From assembly GCA_051747265.1 (NCBI GenBank), contig JBNJFY010000001.1:806001-870000 (forward strand): a stretch of DNA of 64,000 nt, given 5' to 3'. Below are positions 44,658 to 53,985 of the stretch, piece after piece. The notes beneath the pieces are model-generated. The model did no database searches, was not told the DNA's origin, and was given only the letters and a program-made list of their open reading frames with translations. Every line of letters begins with the position of its first letter. Positions within the stretch are counted from its first letter, which is position 1. The translations under genes were made by a program, and so were the position numbers. This DNA comes from JBNJFY01 sp051747265. GTDB taxonomy: Bacteria > Bacteroidota > Rhodothermia > Balneolales > Balneolaceae.

Positions 44658-46817
44658 CTAATACTCGAGTTCAGCACCAAACAAATCTACTAACGTGCGA
44701 ATGGTCGGATCCTTTTGTTGCAATTGCTTGAACCGCTCATAGGGACTCATCGTTTCGGTGGGTTCTTTTTTCTGCTCTTCCACCTGTGATTCCATGCGTA
44801 AGTTTTTGCCGTAAAATCGAGAAATCAATCGGCTCAATTCCAGCCGGTTGTCCTCCAGCATGGTTTGGGCGAAATGGTCTCCGCACTTAAGCACCAGCGT
44901 ATCCTTTTTCAGATCCAGCGGATGTACGCGTTGCAGCTGGTAATAGAGCATCTGGGGCACATCCCCTTTGGCTTGATCCACAAAGTTGGACCATCGCTCC
45001 TGAACCGTAGAAAATTGCAGCGGTTCGTTGGAGGTTTGCACCTGCGGTTCCGAGGTGGATCCTTCGTCCTTGTTGTCAACAGTAGTTGCTGCCGAAGCCG
45101 ATTCCTTTCCATGGGTAGAAGTAGAAGCCGTTCCGTTCAACGACCCGTTGCCCAGCGAAGGTTGCCCGAAGAAATCATAATCATCCTGATCATCCATTTT
45201 GGAGGAGCCGGAGGATACCTCGGTTTCCGAATCGCTCTGATTTGACGCGGCAGCTGGAGCTGAGGGAGATGACGCAACGTCTGCCTTGGAACGGTCCGGA
45301 GCAACCTCTTGCCTGTTCTCATCCTCCGCTTGCGGCTTTTCATCCATCGCATCGGGGTCCGGTTCGTTCTCTGTAACCGGCTGTGGTTCTGGTTCCGGTT
45401 CCCGTTCCGGCACTTCCCGTGCTTGATCAACCTGCGTTTCCTGCTTCTGAGGGGGCTGTTCAGACGGTTCGGGTTGAGCGTTTGTTGTTTCCCCCGAATC
45501 TTCATCAGCTGAAGCGTCCGCGTCGGGTTTCGTTTCTACCGTTTCCGTTTTCGCTTCTACTTGGGCAGATGTAGAGGCGCCAGATCGCTCTTTCTCTGGG
45601 GTACTCTTAGTTTCAGATTGCGTAGGCGCAGTTGTAGTGGAGGCCTTCGATTCGGAAGTCGTAGAAACTTCGGGCACTTCCGCATTCAGGACCCCGTTTT
45701 TAGCGTTTTTTTTTAACGCTTGCATCTCCCGCATCAGATGGTCGAGCTTTTTGGCTCGCTTCATGTGAATTAACTTCAACAAGGTGAGCTCAAACTGCAG
45801 CTTGGGTTGATGTGCTTCTCGGATTTTGTATTGCGCTTCGTTGACCAGATGCAGCATGCGCATCAGATCTTCTTCGGTGTAGCGATCGGCTACCGCCTTG
45901 TAGCGCTTTTTCATTTCCTGAGAGGCTTCAATCAGATGCAGCTGGTCGGCGGTGACCGCTACATATACATTGCGCAGGTGCTCGGTAAGCTCTACTAAAA
46001 ATTCCTGAATGTCGTAGCCTTCCTGCAGCAACTCGTGAATCAAATGCAACCCGGCTGCGGAATCCTCTTGCTCTACGGTTTCCATAAACTGGAACAGGCG
46101 ATCGGAGCTGACCACATTTAAGGCTTTGAGCAGCGCATCGCGGGTAATGTTGGTACCGCAAAAGGCAATGGCTTGATCCATGAGACCCAGAGCGTCCCGC
46201 AGAGCCCCATCGGCCTTTTTGGCGATCACATGGAGCGATTCGTCGTCAATTTGTATACCTTCTTCCGCTGAAATTTTCTTCAGGCGGGGAACAATCTCAT
46301 CTACCTTGATCCGCTTAAAGTCGAAGCGCTGCACCCGGGACAAAATGGTGGGCAGAACCTTGTGCGGCTCGGTAGTAGCGAAAATAAAAATGGCGTGATC
46401 GGGGGGCTCTTCCAGTGTCTTCAGCAGGGCGTTGAAGGCCTGCTTGCTGAGCATGTGCACCTCATCCACAATGAACACCTTGTAGCGGCCGTTTTGTGGC
46501 GGAATACGTACGCTCTCGCGCAGGTGATGCACGTCTTCCACTTTGTTGTTGGAAGCGGCATCAATCTCTACCACATTGAGGGTTTGGTTCAGATGTTCAC
46601 CATCTACGGTGTCGTCAATCTGGTTGATGGTACGCGCCAATACCCGCGCCATGGTAGTTTTCCCGACCCCTCTGGGCCCACAAAACATATATGCGTGGGA
46701 CAGCCGCCCGTTGTCGATGGCGTTTTTCAGCGTACCGCTCACATGATCTTGCGATACGATATCATCGAAGGTTCGTGGGCGATATTTTCGGGTCAGCGCG
46801 CGGTAGTGTTCAGCCAT
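44658..46817 (-). CDS. dnaX: DNA polymerase III subunits gamma/tau
   Basis: The 719-aa clamp-loader ATPase has Walker A GPRGVGKTTMAR (about residues 48-59), Walker B VFIVDEVHML, and the SRVQRF sensor region. The AAA+ and collar domains end near residue 360. A long acidic Pro/Glu/Ser/Thr/Gln linker (about 385-590) precedes the tau C-terminal domain (about 600-719), which should bind polymerase alpha. The zinc module, normally four Cys between Walker A and EIDAAS, is gone: NQIDDTVDGEHLNQTLNV stands there with no Cys. A run of nine A at the end of the collar allows a frame slip that would make a gamma form of about 370 aa. Confidence 0.96.
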   Translation of the reverse strand: MAEHYRALTRKYRPRTFDDIVSQDHVSGTLKNAIDNGRLSHAYMFCGPRGVGKTTMARVLARTINQIDDTVDGEHLNQTLNVVEIDAASNNKVEDVHHLRESVRIPPQNGRYKVFIVDEVHMLSKQAFNALLKTLEEPPDHAIFIFATTEPHKVLPTILSRVQRFDFKRIKVDEIVPRLKKISAEEGIQIDDESLHVIAKKADGALRDALGLMDQAIAFCGTNITRDALLKALNVVSSDRLFQFMETVEQEDSAAGLHLIHELLQEGYDIQEFLVELTEHLRNVYVAVTADQLHLIEASQEMKKRYKAVADRYTEEDLMRMLHLVNEAQYKIREAHQPKLQFELTLLKLIHMKRAKKLDHLMREMQALKKNAKNGVLNAEVPEVSTTSESKASTTTAPTQSETKSTPEKERSGASTSAQVEAKTETVETKPDADASADEDSGETTNAQPEPSEQPPQKQETQVDQAREVPEREPEPEPQPVTENEPDPDAMDEKPQAEDENRQEVAPDRSKADVASSPSAPAAASNQSDSETEVSSGSSKMDDQDDYDFFGQPSLGNGSLNGTASTSTHGKESASAATTVDNKDEGSTSEPQVQTSNEPLQFSTVQERWSNFVDQAKGDVPQMLYYQLQRVHPLDLKKDTLVLKCGDHFAQTMLEDNRLELSRLISRFYGKNLRMESQVEEQKKEPTETMSPYERFKQLQQKDPTIRTLVDLFGAELEY
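45706..45714 (-). promoter_or_regulatory. dnaX: A9 slippery run in dnaX (likely gamma/tau frame-slip site)
   Basis: On the coding strand the in-frame codons are GCG TTA AAA AAA AAC GCT AAA (A-Q-A-L-K-K-N-A-K region, about residue 368). A -1 shift or an extra A in the transcript gives TTA AAA AAA AAA CGC TAA, ending at once after K-K-K-R. Loss of one A ends after about 9 codons at TGA. The run sits in the loop of AGCGTT/AACGCT. The position at the collar/linker boundary is where gamma ends in bacteria that make both forms. Confidence 0.7.
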
Positions 46818-47013
46818 AAATCATCAACTCATACTATCGTGGTGGATGTGGACAAAAGGTACAAAATGAGGGTCAAAATCAGTAATCAGATCTGGTGGTT
46901 TTTCGCCGAATCAAGTGGGTTTCTGTTATTCATTTTTCTGTAATGTCAGCGGGACGTTAGGTTTATACTTTTCCGACGGTAACCATGAAATCAAAAAATG
47001 AACCGTAAAATTA

Positions 47014-47656
47014 ATGCGACCTCTAGCGAGGTCGTATCTATTGCGCACCTTGCGGTGCTATAATAATGTGACCGCTATGCGGTCAGTAATTCCAGGTTTC
47101 TTTTCAACTCAGTGCTATGGTAATGTGAGCGCTATGTGGCCAATAATCCCAGCTTTTTTCCGCCTCAATGCTCGCCGGATTAATTTTGACTTCCTCGCTC
47201 ACTCACCCACGAAGGCCTGCTGAGCGTCCTCACTCAGTCTGGCTTTTAGCTACATGACTCAAAACCGACAAGGAAAGATTCATGAAGCCATCGAACGCGA
47301 TTGATTACCCCGTTATAACTTCCTTCTAATATTTCATTTTTTACTCAAACTCAAACCTCAGAGGGCAATCTGTTAATGTTACACCCAACGATATGCGACC
47401 TCTAGCGAGGTCGTATCTATTGCGCACCTTGCGGTGCTATAATGATGTGACCGCTATGCGGTCAGTAATTCCAGGTTTCTTTTCAACTCAGTGCTATGGT
47501 AATGTGAGCGCTATGTGGCCAATAATCCCAGCTTTTTTCCGCCTCAATGCTCGCCGGATTAATTTTGACTTCCTCGCTCACTCACCCACGAAGGCCTGCT
47601 GAGCGTCCTCACTCAGTCTGGCTTTTAGCTACATGACTCAAAACCGACAAGGAAAG
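47014..47656. repeat. Two 264-bp direct repeats, 379 bp apart
   Basis: Copies are 47014-47277 and 47393-47656, differing at about one base. Each contains stacked short palindromes: GACCTC TAGC GAGGTC, GCACC TTGC GGTGC and GACCGC TAT GCGGTC. A 69-aa frame runs through both but has no ribosome-binding site and is a repeat artefact. The second copy ends one base before the stop codon of the MBL-fold gene. The gap 46818-47013 holds no recognisable gene. Confidence 0.9.
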
Positions 47657-47657
47657 C

Positions 47658-48803
47658 TTACGAGGCCATTGATCGTGCTCGGCTGCGCTGCTCGGCTATA
47701 GGCAAAAAGAAACTATCTCCCTCAGGCAGGATGCGAAAATCATCCGGCGTCAACCCCAATTCATGACGCGTACGCTTGAGCACCTTTACCGGCTCTTCCA
47801 TTCCATCATCCGCCAACGGAAACGTGCCGTAATGCATACCTATGCTAGTGGTAGCTTCCACATCGAAATGAATTTGCAGCGCTTCTTCGGGCGAAACGTG
47901 GATCGACTCCATAAACCAGCGCGGCTTAAACGCCCCGATGGGTATAATCGCCGTATCAATGGGGGCAAAGCGTTCTTTAATATCCTTGAAAAACGGACCA
48001 TATCCGGTATCGCCGGCGTAATACAGATTACCTGCCAACTGATCCGTTTCCAGCACGTAACCACACCAGAGGGTTTTATTGCGATCAAACAAACCGCGGC
48101 CGGAAAAATGTTGGGCGGGAACCGCATGCACGTTCAGCCCCTGATGCAACTGATGATGCTGCCACCAGTCCAGATCTACGGTATCCGTAATGCCTAAATG
48201 TTGTAGAAATTGGCTAACTCCCAGCGGGGCAATAAACTGAGGACGATGTTCCTCCCAAAGCCGCAGCACGGTAGCCTCATCCAGATGATCGTAATGATTG
48301 TGCGATAGCAATACCGCGTCAATTTGGGGCAGATCCTCGAACCGAACGCCCGCCGGACGCATCCGCTTGGGTCCAATCCAGTTGTAGGGACTGGCCCGAT
48401 CACTCCAGATGGGGTCGGTTAGCAGATTATAGCCATCCAGTTGAATCAAAAAGGAAGCGTGGTTGATAAATGTAACCGCCGCCTGTCCGGATCCAGCCGA
48501 GATAGCAGGTGGCGGGCTAACGGAAACACGCGCTTCATCCAGTTTCTGCCAGGGACCTTTATCGTTACCGCCCAACCACCATTTAAGTACATCGCCATAG
48601 TGATGGGAATGGCCATTGTGGGGATTCACAAACTGTTTACCATCAAAATGGTTGGATTCCCCTGCTTTAAAATGCGGGGCGGCCAATAGCTTATCCGCCA
48701 CAAACAAGCCCAGAATGAGCAGACCTATACCTACACCAAATCCCATCAGGAGATACCCCCAGATGGGATCCAGACTAGATATCGTAAAAATGGTGTCGCT
48801 CAA
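47658..48803 (-). CDS. Membrane-anchored metallo-beta-lactamase-fold hydrolase (NAPE-PLD/UlaG-like)
   Basis: The 381-aa protein has one N-terminal membrane helix (about 13-38). The metal motif HNHYDHLDE (HxHxDH) is near residue 165, with further His in PAQHFSGRG and Asp in YYAGDTGYGP and IGMHYGTFPL. Order and spacing fit NAPE-PLD/RomA-like lipid hydrolases. The only start available is TTG at 48803, 9 nt after the upstream lipoprotein stop, suggesting coupling. The final residues RSRARSMAS are directly beside the 264-bp repeat, so the C-terminus may have been altered by it. Confidence 0.85.
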   Translation of the reverse strand: MSDTIFTISSLDPIWGYLLMGFGVGIGLLILGLFVADKLLAAPHFKAGESNHFDGKQFVNPHNGHSHHYGDVLKWWLGGNDKGPWQKLDEARVSVSPPPAISAGSGQAAVTFINHASFLIQLDGYNLLTDPIWSDRASPYNWIGPKRMRPAGVRFEDLPQIDAVLLSHNHYDHLDEATVLRLWEEHRPQFIAPLGVSQFLQHLGITDTVDLDWWQHHQLHQGLNVHAVPAQHFSGRGLFDRNKTLWCGYVLETDQLAGNLYYAGDTGYGPFFKDIKERFAPIDTAIIPIGAFKPRWFMESIHVSPEEALQIHFDVEATTSIGMHYGTFPLADDGMEEPVKVLKRTRHELGLTPDDFRILPEGDSFFLPIAEQRSRARSMAS

Positions 48804-48812
48804 TGTTGCGTA

Positions 48813-49292
48813 TTAGTTTTTATAAATGGTAAACTCGGTGCTATGTACAGCCTGCTGGTTATCTTCTCCTCGTTCTTTTTCCGGATAGATCAACTGCTGA
48901 AAACGATAGGTGTTCCCAACATCATAGAGTTCCAACAAGGCATCAACATCCACATCAAAAGACAGGCTCTCCCCTGGTTTCAGAGATACTAATTCAGGCA
49001 CTTCCATAGTCACGGCATACCAGGAACCCTTATTTTCCCACATATTAATACCAACACTTTGCTCAATCGATAGATATGGGTTCGGCTTGGGAAGATACAC
49101 GGTGGATCCACCGATATTAGTTAACTGAAATTCAATGACATCCCCACTGGTGTACTCTGACTTTTCTACCGTGAACTCAAAATCCGTTTTTCCATCTGAG
49201 TCGTTTATAGAGGAAAAGGGTGAGGAATCACAGCTGGTAAATAAAACGACTACCAACATTAGGGTGATTACCGTTAACGATCGACGCTTCAT
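48813..49292 (-). CDS. Small lipoprotein with Ig-like domain
   Basis: ATG at 49292 opens the signal with lipobox LFTSC and has GAGG before it; an in-frame start 15 nt upstream is less likely. The 159-aa product has one beta-sandwich-like domain (EYTSGDVIEFQLTNIG ... LKPGESLSFDVD), resembling intracellular proteinase inhibitor BsuPI-type or other Ig-like domains. It is upstream of the MBL gene in the same operon. Function unknown. Confidence 0.78.
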   Translation of the reverse strand: MKRRSLTVITLMLVVVLFTSCDSSPFSSINDSDGKTDFEFTVEKSEYTSGDVIEFQLTNIGGSTVYLPKPNPYLSIEQSVGINMWENKGSWYAVTMEVPELVSLKPGESLSFDVDVDALLELYDVGNTYRFQQLIYPEKERGEDNQQAVHSTEFTIYKN

Positions 49293-49358
49293 AGGCAAAC
49301 CTCGCATAGCTTAGTTTTCGTGAGTTTCGACTGTTACTATAACTTAAAAATGATCTGC

Positions 49359-51482
49359 TTATTTCAAATGTCGCTCGAAAAAGTCATAAATCCGCCGATA
49401 CTCATCATACCAGGCATCCGGATCCTGGAAGCTGTGCCGCTCGGAGGGATACATCATCATTTCAAAATTGGTATTCCCCGACTGAATTAATCGCTCGATA
49501 TACTGGGCGGCATCTTGAAAACCGACGTTGTTATCCACCAATCCATGAAGCATCAATACGGGTACTTCCATCGAGTCGGCATAGGTGATTGGCGAGGAAC
49601 GATCATAATGCTCGCTATCTTTCTCCGGATGTCCTAATCTAGGAAGCGTGTACCACTGATTGGCGTAGTAGTAATTTTCCCAATTGGTTACTGCTCGCAG
49701 CGCTGCGGCTGCGTCAAATCGTTCTGGCGCCACGCTGGACGCGTACAAGGCCATAAAGCCCCCATAGCTTCCGCCATATATTCCTACTCGGGATGTATCA
49801 ATTAATCCTCGCTGGGCCACGTAATCAATACCATCAATGATATCCTGGGTTTCGTATTTGCCCATCCAGTTGGTTACATCCTCGCGAAATTTCCGGCCAT
49901 AGCCGGTACTGTGACGATAGTCGACTTCAATAACCGCATATCCCTGCTTGGTGAGATATTGGTGAAACATATACTCCCGCCAATAGCTGTTAGACCAGCC
50001 TTTGTACACGTTTTGGAGTGATCCGGCTCCATGTACAAACACCACGGCCGGATATTTCTGATCGGGATTAAAATCGACCGGCTTCAGCAACGACATACTT
50101 AGTTCTGTTTTACCATCTCTGCCCGTAAACCGAATGTATTCTTCCTTCTGCCAATCGATCTTTCTAAAACGATCGGGGATGGTATGGGTCAACCGCTGTT
50201 CCTCCCGATTGCGCTTCAGATCCAGGCTGTATAATTCAAACGGTTCATTAAAGTAGGTTTTCTCATACACCAAATAGCGTCGGTCCGGTCCCAGGTTAAA
50301 ACCTTTTCTATACCCTTCAGCTTTCGTCAACTGCTTCGCTGATTTATCCCCCAGTTTTTTTCGATAGATGTGGCGTTCGCCGGGATCCACTTGGGTAGAA
50401 GCAAAAACGATCTCGTCATCATCTAGCCAACGTACCCAAGGCACTTCGTACTGCCCCCTGGTGTGTTGCTGAAGGTCACTGCCATCAGGTTGAACCGTGT
50501 ACACATGATTCCATCCATCCCGCTCAGAAGTCAATAGCAAGGTAGAAGCTTCTGGAGCGAACCGGGCATCAGCCGAACCATAACTGATCCATCCGTCGGT
50601 AGAATCTTCAAACACCACCGTGGAGTTGTGTTCATGGAGATCAAATACGGTAATCCAACGATGTTTCATCGACGCCTCTAAAAAGTCCACGGCAACATAG
50701 CGCCCGTTCTCGGAACTGTCCAAATTGCGCAGCCAACCGGTTTGGTCAATCAGCGTACGAACCGTATTGGAATCCAGATTGGCAACCGAAATTCGGCTGT
50801 GGCCCCGACCGGATTCCCGCTCTCCGGGTTCCACCAACTTTCCTAAATATTCCGGGAAATACACCGTCCGCTCGTTTCGCTGATCGTACTGCGTTAAAAT
50901 TAGTTCCTTGGAACTCGCCCACTCGGATACGGAATAGCTGACTTCATCCTCTCTTTTTTGGGTAATCTGCTTAAGTGTGGGCATGCCATCTATACGATAT
51001 ATCCATACATCACCTTCCAAGCTAAAGGCAAGCTGCTGGCTATCATCCGACCAGGCTAAACTGTATTCTCTGGATTTGGCCGCGATCACTCGCCGGGCAT
51101 CAGAATAGTCTGCGTCAGCCACCCAGAGGTCGCTATCAAAGATATAGGCGATGTGCTTACCATCGGGCGAGGGTTCAAAATCGGCATAATGCGCGGAATC
51201 AACCGGCGTAACGTCCGGACGCCGAAATTTTACTTTAAACAATTCACTAGATGCATAACTGGAGTCATTCCATGCAAAGTACACCCCTTTCCCATCTGGG
51301 GTAAAACTGCGCAACGAAGGACGTTTCCCGGGCAGGTAGGGTTCCATAAAAATGGTTTTCAGGCTTAGCGTATCCAACCCACTAGGTGCTTGCGCCTGTG
51401 CAGGTTGGGGGGGCATTAATCCACCGACCAACCCAAATAATAGTACGTAGGGTATGTAGTTACGAAAAAAGTTACTTTGCAT
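49359..51482 (-). CDS. S9-family prolyl oligopeptidase/dipeptidyl peptidase IV
   Basis: ATG at 51482 starts a signal-type segment (YVLLFGLVGGL ... AQAQ) and has AAAAGG upstream, giving 707 aa; the longer frame begins at a TTG. The N-terminal beta-propeller (about 60-430) is followed by an alpha/beta hydrolase with nucleophile GGSYGGFMALY, Asp in LHGLVDNNVGF and His in SERHSFQD, the S9 triad. The exported enzyme should cut after Pro or Ala in short peptides. Its gene is 86 nt downstream of the Xaa-Pro aminopeptidase gene, consistent with joint proline-peptide turnover. Confidence 0.9.
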   Translation of the reverse strand: MQSNFFRNYIPYVLLFGLVGGLMPPQPAQAQAPSGLDTLSLKTIFMEPYLPGKRPSLRSFTPDGKGVYFAWNDSSYASSELFKVKFRRPDVTPVDSAHYADFEPSPDGKHIAYIFDSDLWVADADYSDARRVIAAKSREYSLAWSDDSQQLAFSLEGDVWIYRIDGMPTLKQITQKREDEVSYSVSEWASSKELILTQYDQRNERTVYFPEYLGKLVEPGERESGRGHSRISVANLDSNTVRTLIDQTGWLRNLDSSENGRYVAVDFLEASMKHRWITVFDLHEHNSTVVFEDSTDGWISYGSADARFAPEASTLLLTSERDGWNHVYTVQPDGSDLQQHTRGQYEVPWVRWLDDDEIVFASTQVDPGERHIYRKKLGDKSAKQLTKAEGYRKGFNLGPDRRYLVYEKTYFNEPFELYSLDLKRNREEQRLTHTIPDRFRKIDWQKEEYIRFTGRDGKTELSMSLLKPVDFNPDQKYPAVVFVHGAGSLQNVYKGWSNSYWREYMFHQYLTKQGYAVIEVDYRHSTGYGRKFREDVTNWMGKYETQDIIDGIDYVAQRGLIDTSRVGIYGGSYGGFMALYASSVAPERFDAAAALRAVTNWENYYYANQWYTLPRLGHPEKDSEHYDRSSPITYADSMEVPVLMLHGLVDNNVGFQDAAQYIERLIQSGNTNFEMMMYPSERHSFQDPDAWYDEYRRIYDFFERHLK

Positions 51483-51568
51483 GAGCCTTTTCTGTAGAGT
51501 TTTAATAATAGCGGATGATCCGACTGATCGAACCATCCGCGCTCCCATTTTCTTAAACGTCAACCGGC

Positions 51569-52915
51569 CTAAGCCTCAGATCTGCTTTCCGCCATTATGG
51601 CTTCAATCTCTTCGATCTCCTTAGGCACATTGGTCATATTCTCATGACTATTTTCGGTCACAATGAGGTTATCCTCAATTCGCACTCCCCCGAAATCAAA
51701 CAGATCTCTTAGTGCCGATTCATTGAGAAATTCAGCCTGCACTTCATTATCGAAGGCCGGCTCCAACAATGCAGGAATGAAATAAACGCCCGGCTCGATG
51801 GTCAGAACCATCCCCGCTTCCAGAGTACGTCTTGCCCGCAAGTATTTGAGCCCCGGACGGTCAATGCGATCCACTCCTTTGGGATAACCGCCCACATCGT
51901 GAGTATCCAGCCCTAGAAAGTGACCCAGACCATGAGGGAAAAATAAAGCGAAGATATTGTTTTCCATCAGATCATCCAGCGAACCGTTGACCAGCCCCAG
52001 ATTTTTGAGCCCACTCATAATAGTTCGAGCCGCCTGCATGTGCAGATCTTCCATTTTAACACCCGGCTTGGTTGCCGCAATGGCTTCTTTCTGGGCATCC
52101 AACACCGCTTGATAGATACCTGCTTGTATCTCAGTAAAGGTTCCGTTGGCCGGATAGGTACGAGTAAAATCCGAGGAGTAGCCGTTATACTCAAAACCGG
52201 CATCGATCAAAAACAGATCCCCATCCTCAATCATACTGTCGTTTTCCACATAGTGCAGCACCGCACTATTTTTACCGGTGGCAAAAATACCGTTATACGC
52301 ATCCTGCATCAGACCGTGCATGATGTTTTTCCCATCGAACTCGGCTTTCATTTCGTACTCAAACTTACCCGGCTCCAACGTCTTTAATACCCGTTGATGA
52401 GCCAAACTATTGATCCGGCTGGCTTCTCGCAGTTGGTCCAGCTCCCAGGATGTTTTGATAGAGCGGCAATAGGTGATCGCATCTTCCAGCGATTCGATAT
52501 CCAGCTGATAAGAACGATCCAAATCTTCTACAAATTCAGCCTGTTCTTCATTGAGACAGTATATGGTCTCCGGATCGATCGTGTTGATCACCTTGATCAG
52601 ATCATTTTCAAAATGGATCTCATCGGGTTTGTACTGCTCGTGGTAATCCTCTAGTGTTTTCACGAATCCATGCCAAACAGCGTACTGTGCATCCCGTTTG
52701 GGCACAAAAAGGTGAAATGTCTGGGTGGCCAGATCCAATACCGCGTGACAATCCGGTTCATTGACACCCGTCAAATACCAAAAGTTTGATTCTTGTCGAA
52801 AAGGAAACTCATAATCCGTATCGTAGCGATACATGATATCAGCGCCCTTTAAATAGACCAATCCTTTTTCATCTTCAAAAAGGGAGTACAGCTTATTGCG
52901 GTGCAAATGATGCAT
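51569..52915 (-). CDS. pepP: Xaa-Pro aminopeptidase (M24 family)
   Basis: The 448-aa cytosolic protein has the aminopeptidase-P N-terminal domain (YEFPFRQESNFWYLTG) and the M24 pita-bread fold. Metal ligands are Asp in LIDAGFEYNGYSSDFTRT, His in FFPHGLGHFLGLDTHD, and Glu in TIEPGVYF and GVRIEDN. It releases N-terminal residues before proline. Starts at ATG, 8 nt downstream of the HsdR_N-like gene, so the two are co-transcribed. Confidence 0.95.
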   Translation of the reverse strand: MHHLHRNKLYSLFEDEKGLVYLKGADIMYRYDTDYEFPFRQESNFWYLTGVNEPDCHAVLDLATQTFHLFVPKRDAQYAVWHGFVKTLEDYHEQYKPDEIHFENDLIKVINTIDPETIYCLNEEQAEFVEDLDRSYQLDIESLEDAITYCRSIKTSWELDQLREASRINSLAHQRVLKTLEPGKFEYEMKAEFDGKNIMHGLMQDAYNGIFATGKNSAVLHYVENDSMIEDGDLFLIDAGFEYNGYSSDFTRTYPANGTFTEIQAGIYQAVLDAQKEAIAATKPGVKMEDLHMQAARTIMSGLKNLGLVNGSLDDLMENNIFALFFPHGLGHFLGLDTHDVGGYPKGVDRIDRPGLKYLRARRTLEAGMVLTIEPGVYFIPALLEPAFDNEVQAEFLNESALRDLFDFGGVRIEDNLIVTENSHENMTNVPKEIEEIEAIMAESRSEA

Positions 52916-52923
52916 GATAAGTC

Positions 52924-53856
52924 CTAACCGGTAGTTTGATATTGTTCAAAAATAGTTCGAAGTCCTTCGGCAAAATCATTCAACTCTGAGGCTTTTTGCC
53001 ATTGGCTGATTAAATGTAGGTGATCTGAATCATTCACGCCAATTGCTTGATCAGGGAATATAAGTTGGGCCTCCGGTTCGCTCGATTCCATTGCCAACCA
53101 GCGCAATTGTAAAATCCCCCGCAATTGGTGATCGCTGTTCCAAGCCACTACCAGATTGGTGCTGTCATCGAACCCGCGTACTAACGACCACGCCCAGCGG
53201 TACTCGCCATCAGTATAGACGCAGTAATAATGCCCCTGCGGAAGGGCCCCATCCAGCTGAGGAAAATACAAATATTGCCACCGGGAGTGTGCATTTGGAC
53301 TACGCCAAATACTCAACCAGCGTTTCCACTGTTCGGTTAGCGCAGTTGTGGATGAGGATAGGAAACCGTGCTCTACCCAATAGTTCTCCTGTTGATGGGG
53401 ATATTGCGGGGTTAGTACGTTGGTATACTCAATCTCCAGGATCCCATTTTGTTGACCGGAATCATTCATTTGATACCAGCGATCATCGCGCCCATTGGTG
53501 AGCAAGATAAATGGGGCGCCAATATGCTGGTTATAACGCGCCGCTTGTTCCCCGGTTAACTGGCGCAACGTCACTTCCGGCGCTTTGCATTCGATAAGTA
53601 ACTGTGGCTCCAGCTGGGCGTCATAACAGAGCAGATCGGCGCGCAATTTCCCCTTGGCTGAGGGGTCTTCAACAGGCAATTCGGTACTTATTCGATTCCT
53701 TGACCAACCTGAGCTCAAAAGCAATTCAATCCACTGTTGCCGGACACGCTCTTCCGGGCGCACCTCCAACATCCGTTTCCATATCGGATCCCATAACATT
53801 TTCTTGCCCTTATGGTATCGAACACGCGGGAAACAACCCTCCGCTAGACTGGACAT
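52924..53856 (-). CDS. Lone HsdR N-terminal-like (PD-(D/E)XK) protein
   Basis: Residues about 20-160 match the type I restriction enzyme R-subunit N-terminal domain: ERVRQQWIELLL, then KLRADLLCYDAQLEPQLLIE followed by CKAPEV, holding the nuclease Asp and Glu-x-Lys (ECK). The remaining 150 residues are unrecognised and Trp-rich. There is no helicase, HsdM or HsdS nearby, so it is not a full restriction system. Such stand-alone proteins are common in Bacteroidota with unknown role. It is first in an operon with pepP. Confidence 0.78.
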   Translation of the reverse strand: MSSLAEGCFPRVRYHKGKKMLWDPIWKRMLEVRPEERVRQQWIELLLSSGWSRNRISTELPVEDPSAKGKLRADLLCYDAQLEPQLLIECKAPEVTLRQLTGEQAARYNQHIGAPFILLTNGRDDRWYQMNDSGQQNGILEIEYTNVLTPQYPHQQENYWVEHGFLSSSTTALTEQWKRWLSIWRSPNAHSRWQYLYFPQLDGALPQGHYYCVYTDGEYRWAWSLVRGFDDSTNLVVAWNSDHQLRGILQLRWLAMESSEPEAQLIFPDQAIGVNDSDHLHLISQWQKASELNDFAEGLRTIFEQYQTTG

Positions 53857-53985
53857 CTGCTTTTATATATTTAGTTTAGGTTTGTAAAAACTTAAATATT
53901 TACCGAATGTATAAAACAGCCGCTACACCTTATTAGTCAGCGGTTCGTGGAACAAAAATCAGGGGTACAGCAAGGAGATAATAAC

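Noticed and set aside
47014..47602. Two 69-aa frames with identical N-termini in the 264-bp repeats
   Set aside because: They lie wholly within palindromic repeat DNA, lack ribosome-binding sites and have no protein-like composition.
52924..53856. Type I restriction-modification system
   Set aside because: Only the N-terminal nuclease-like domain is present; no helicase motor, HsdM or HsdS nearby.
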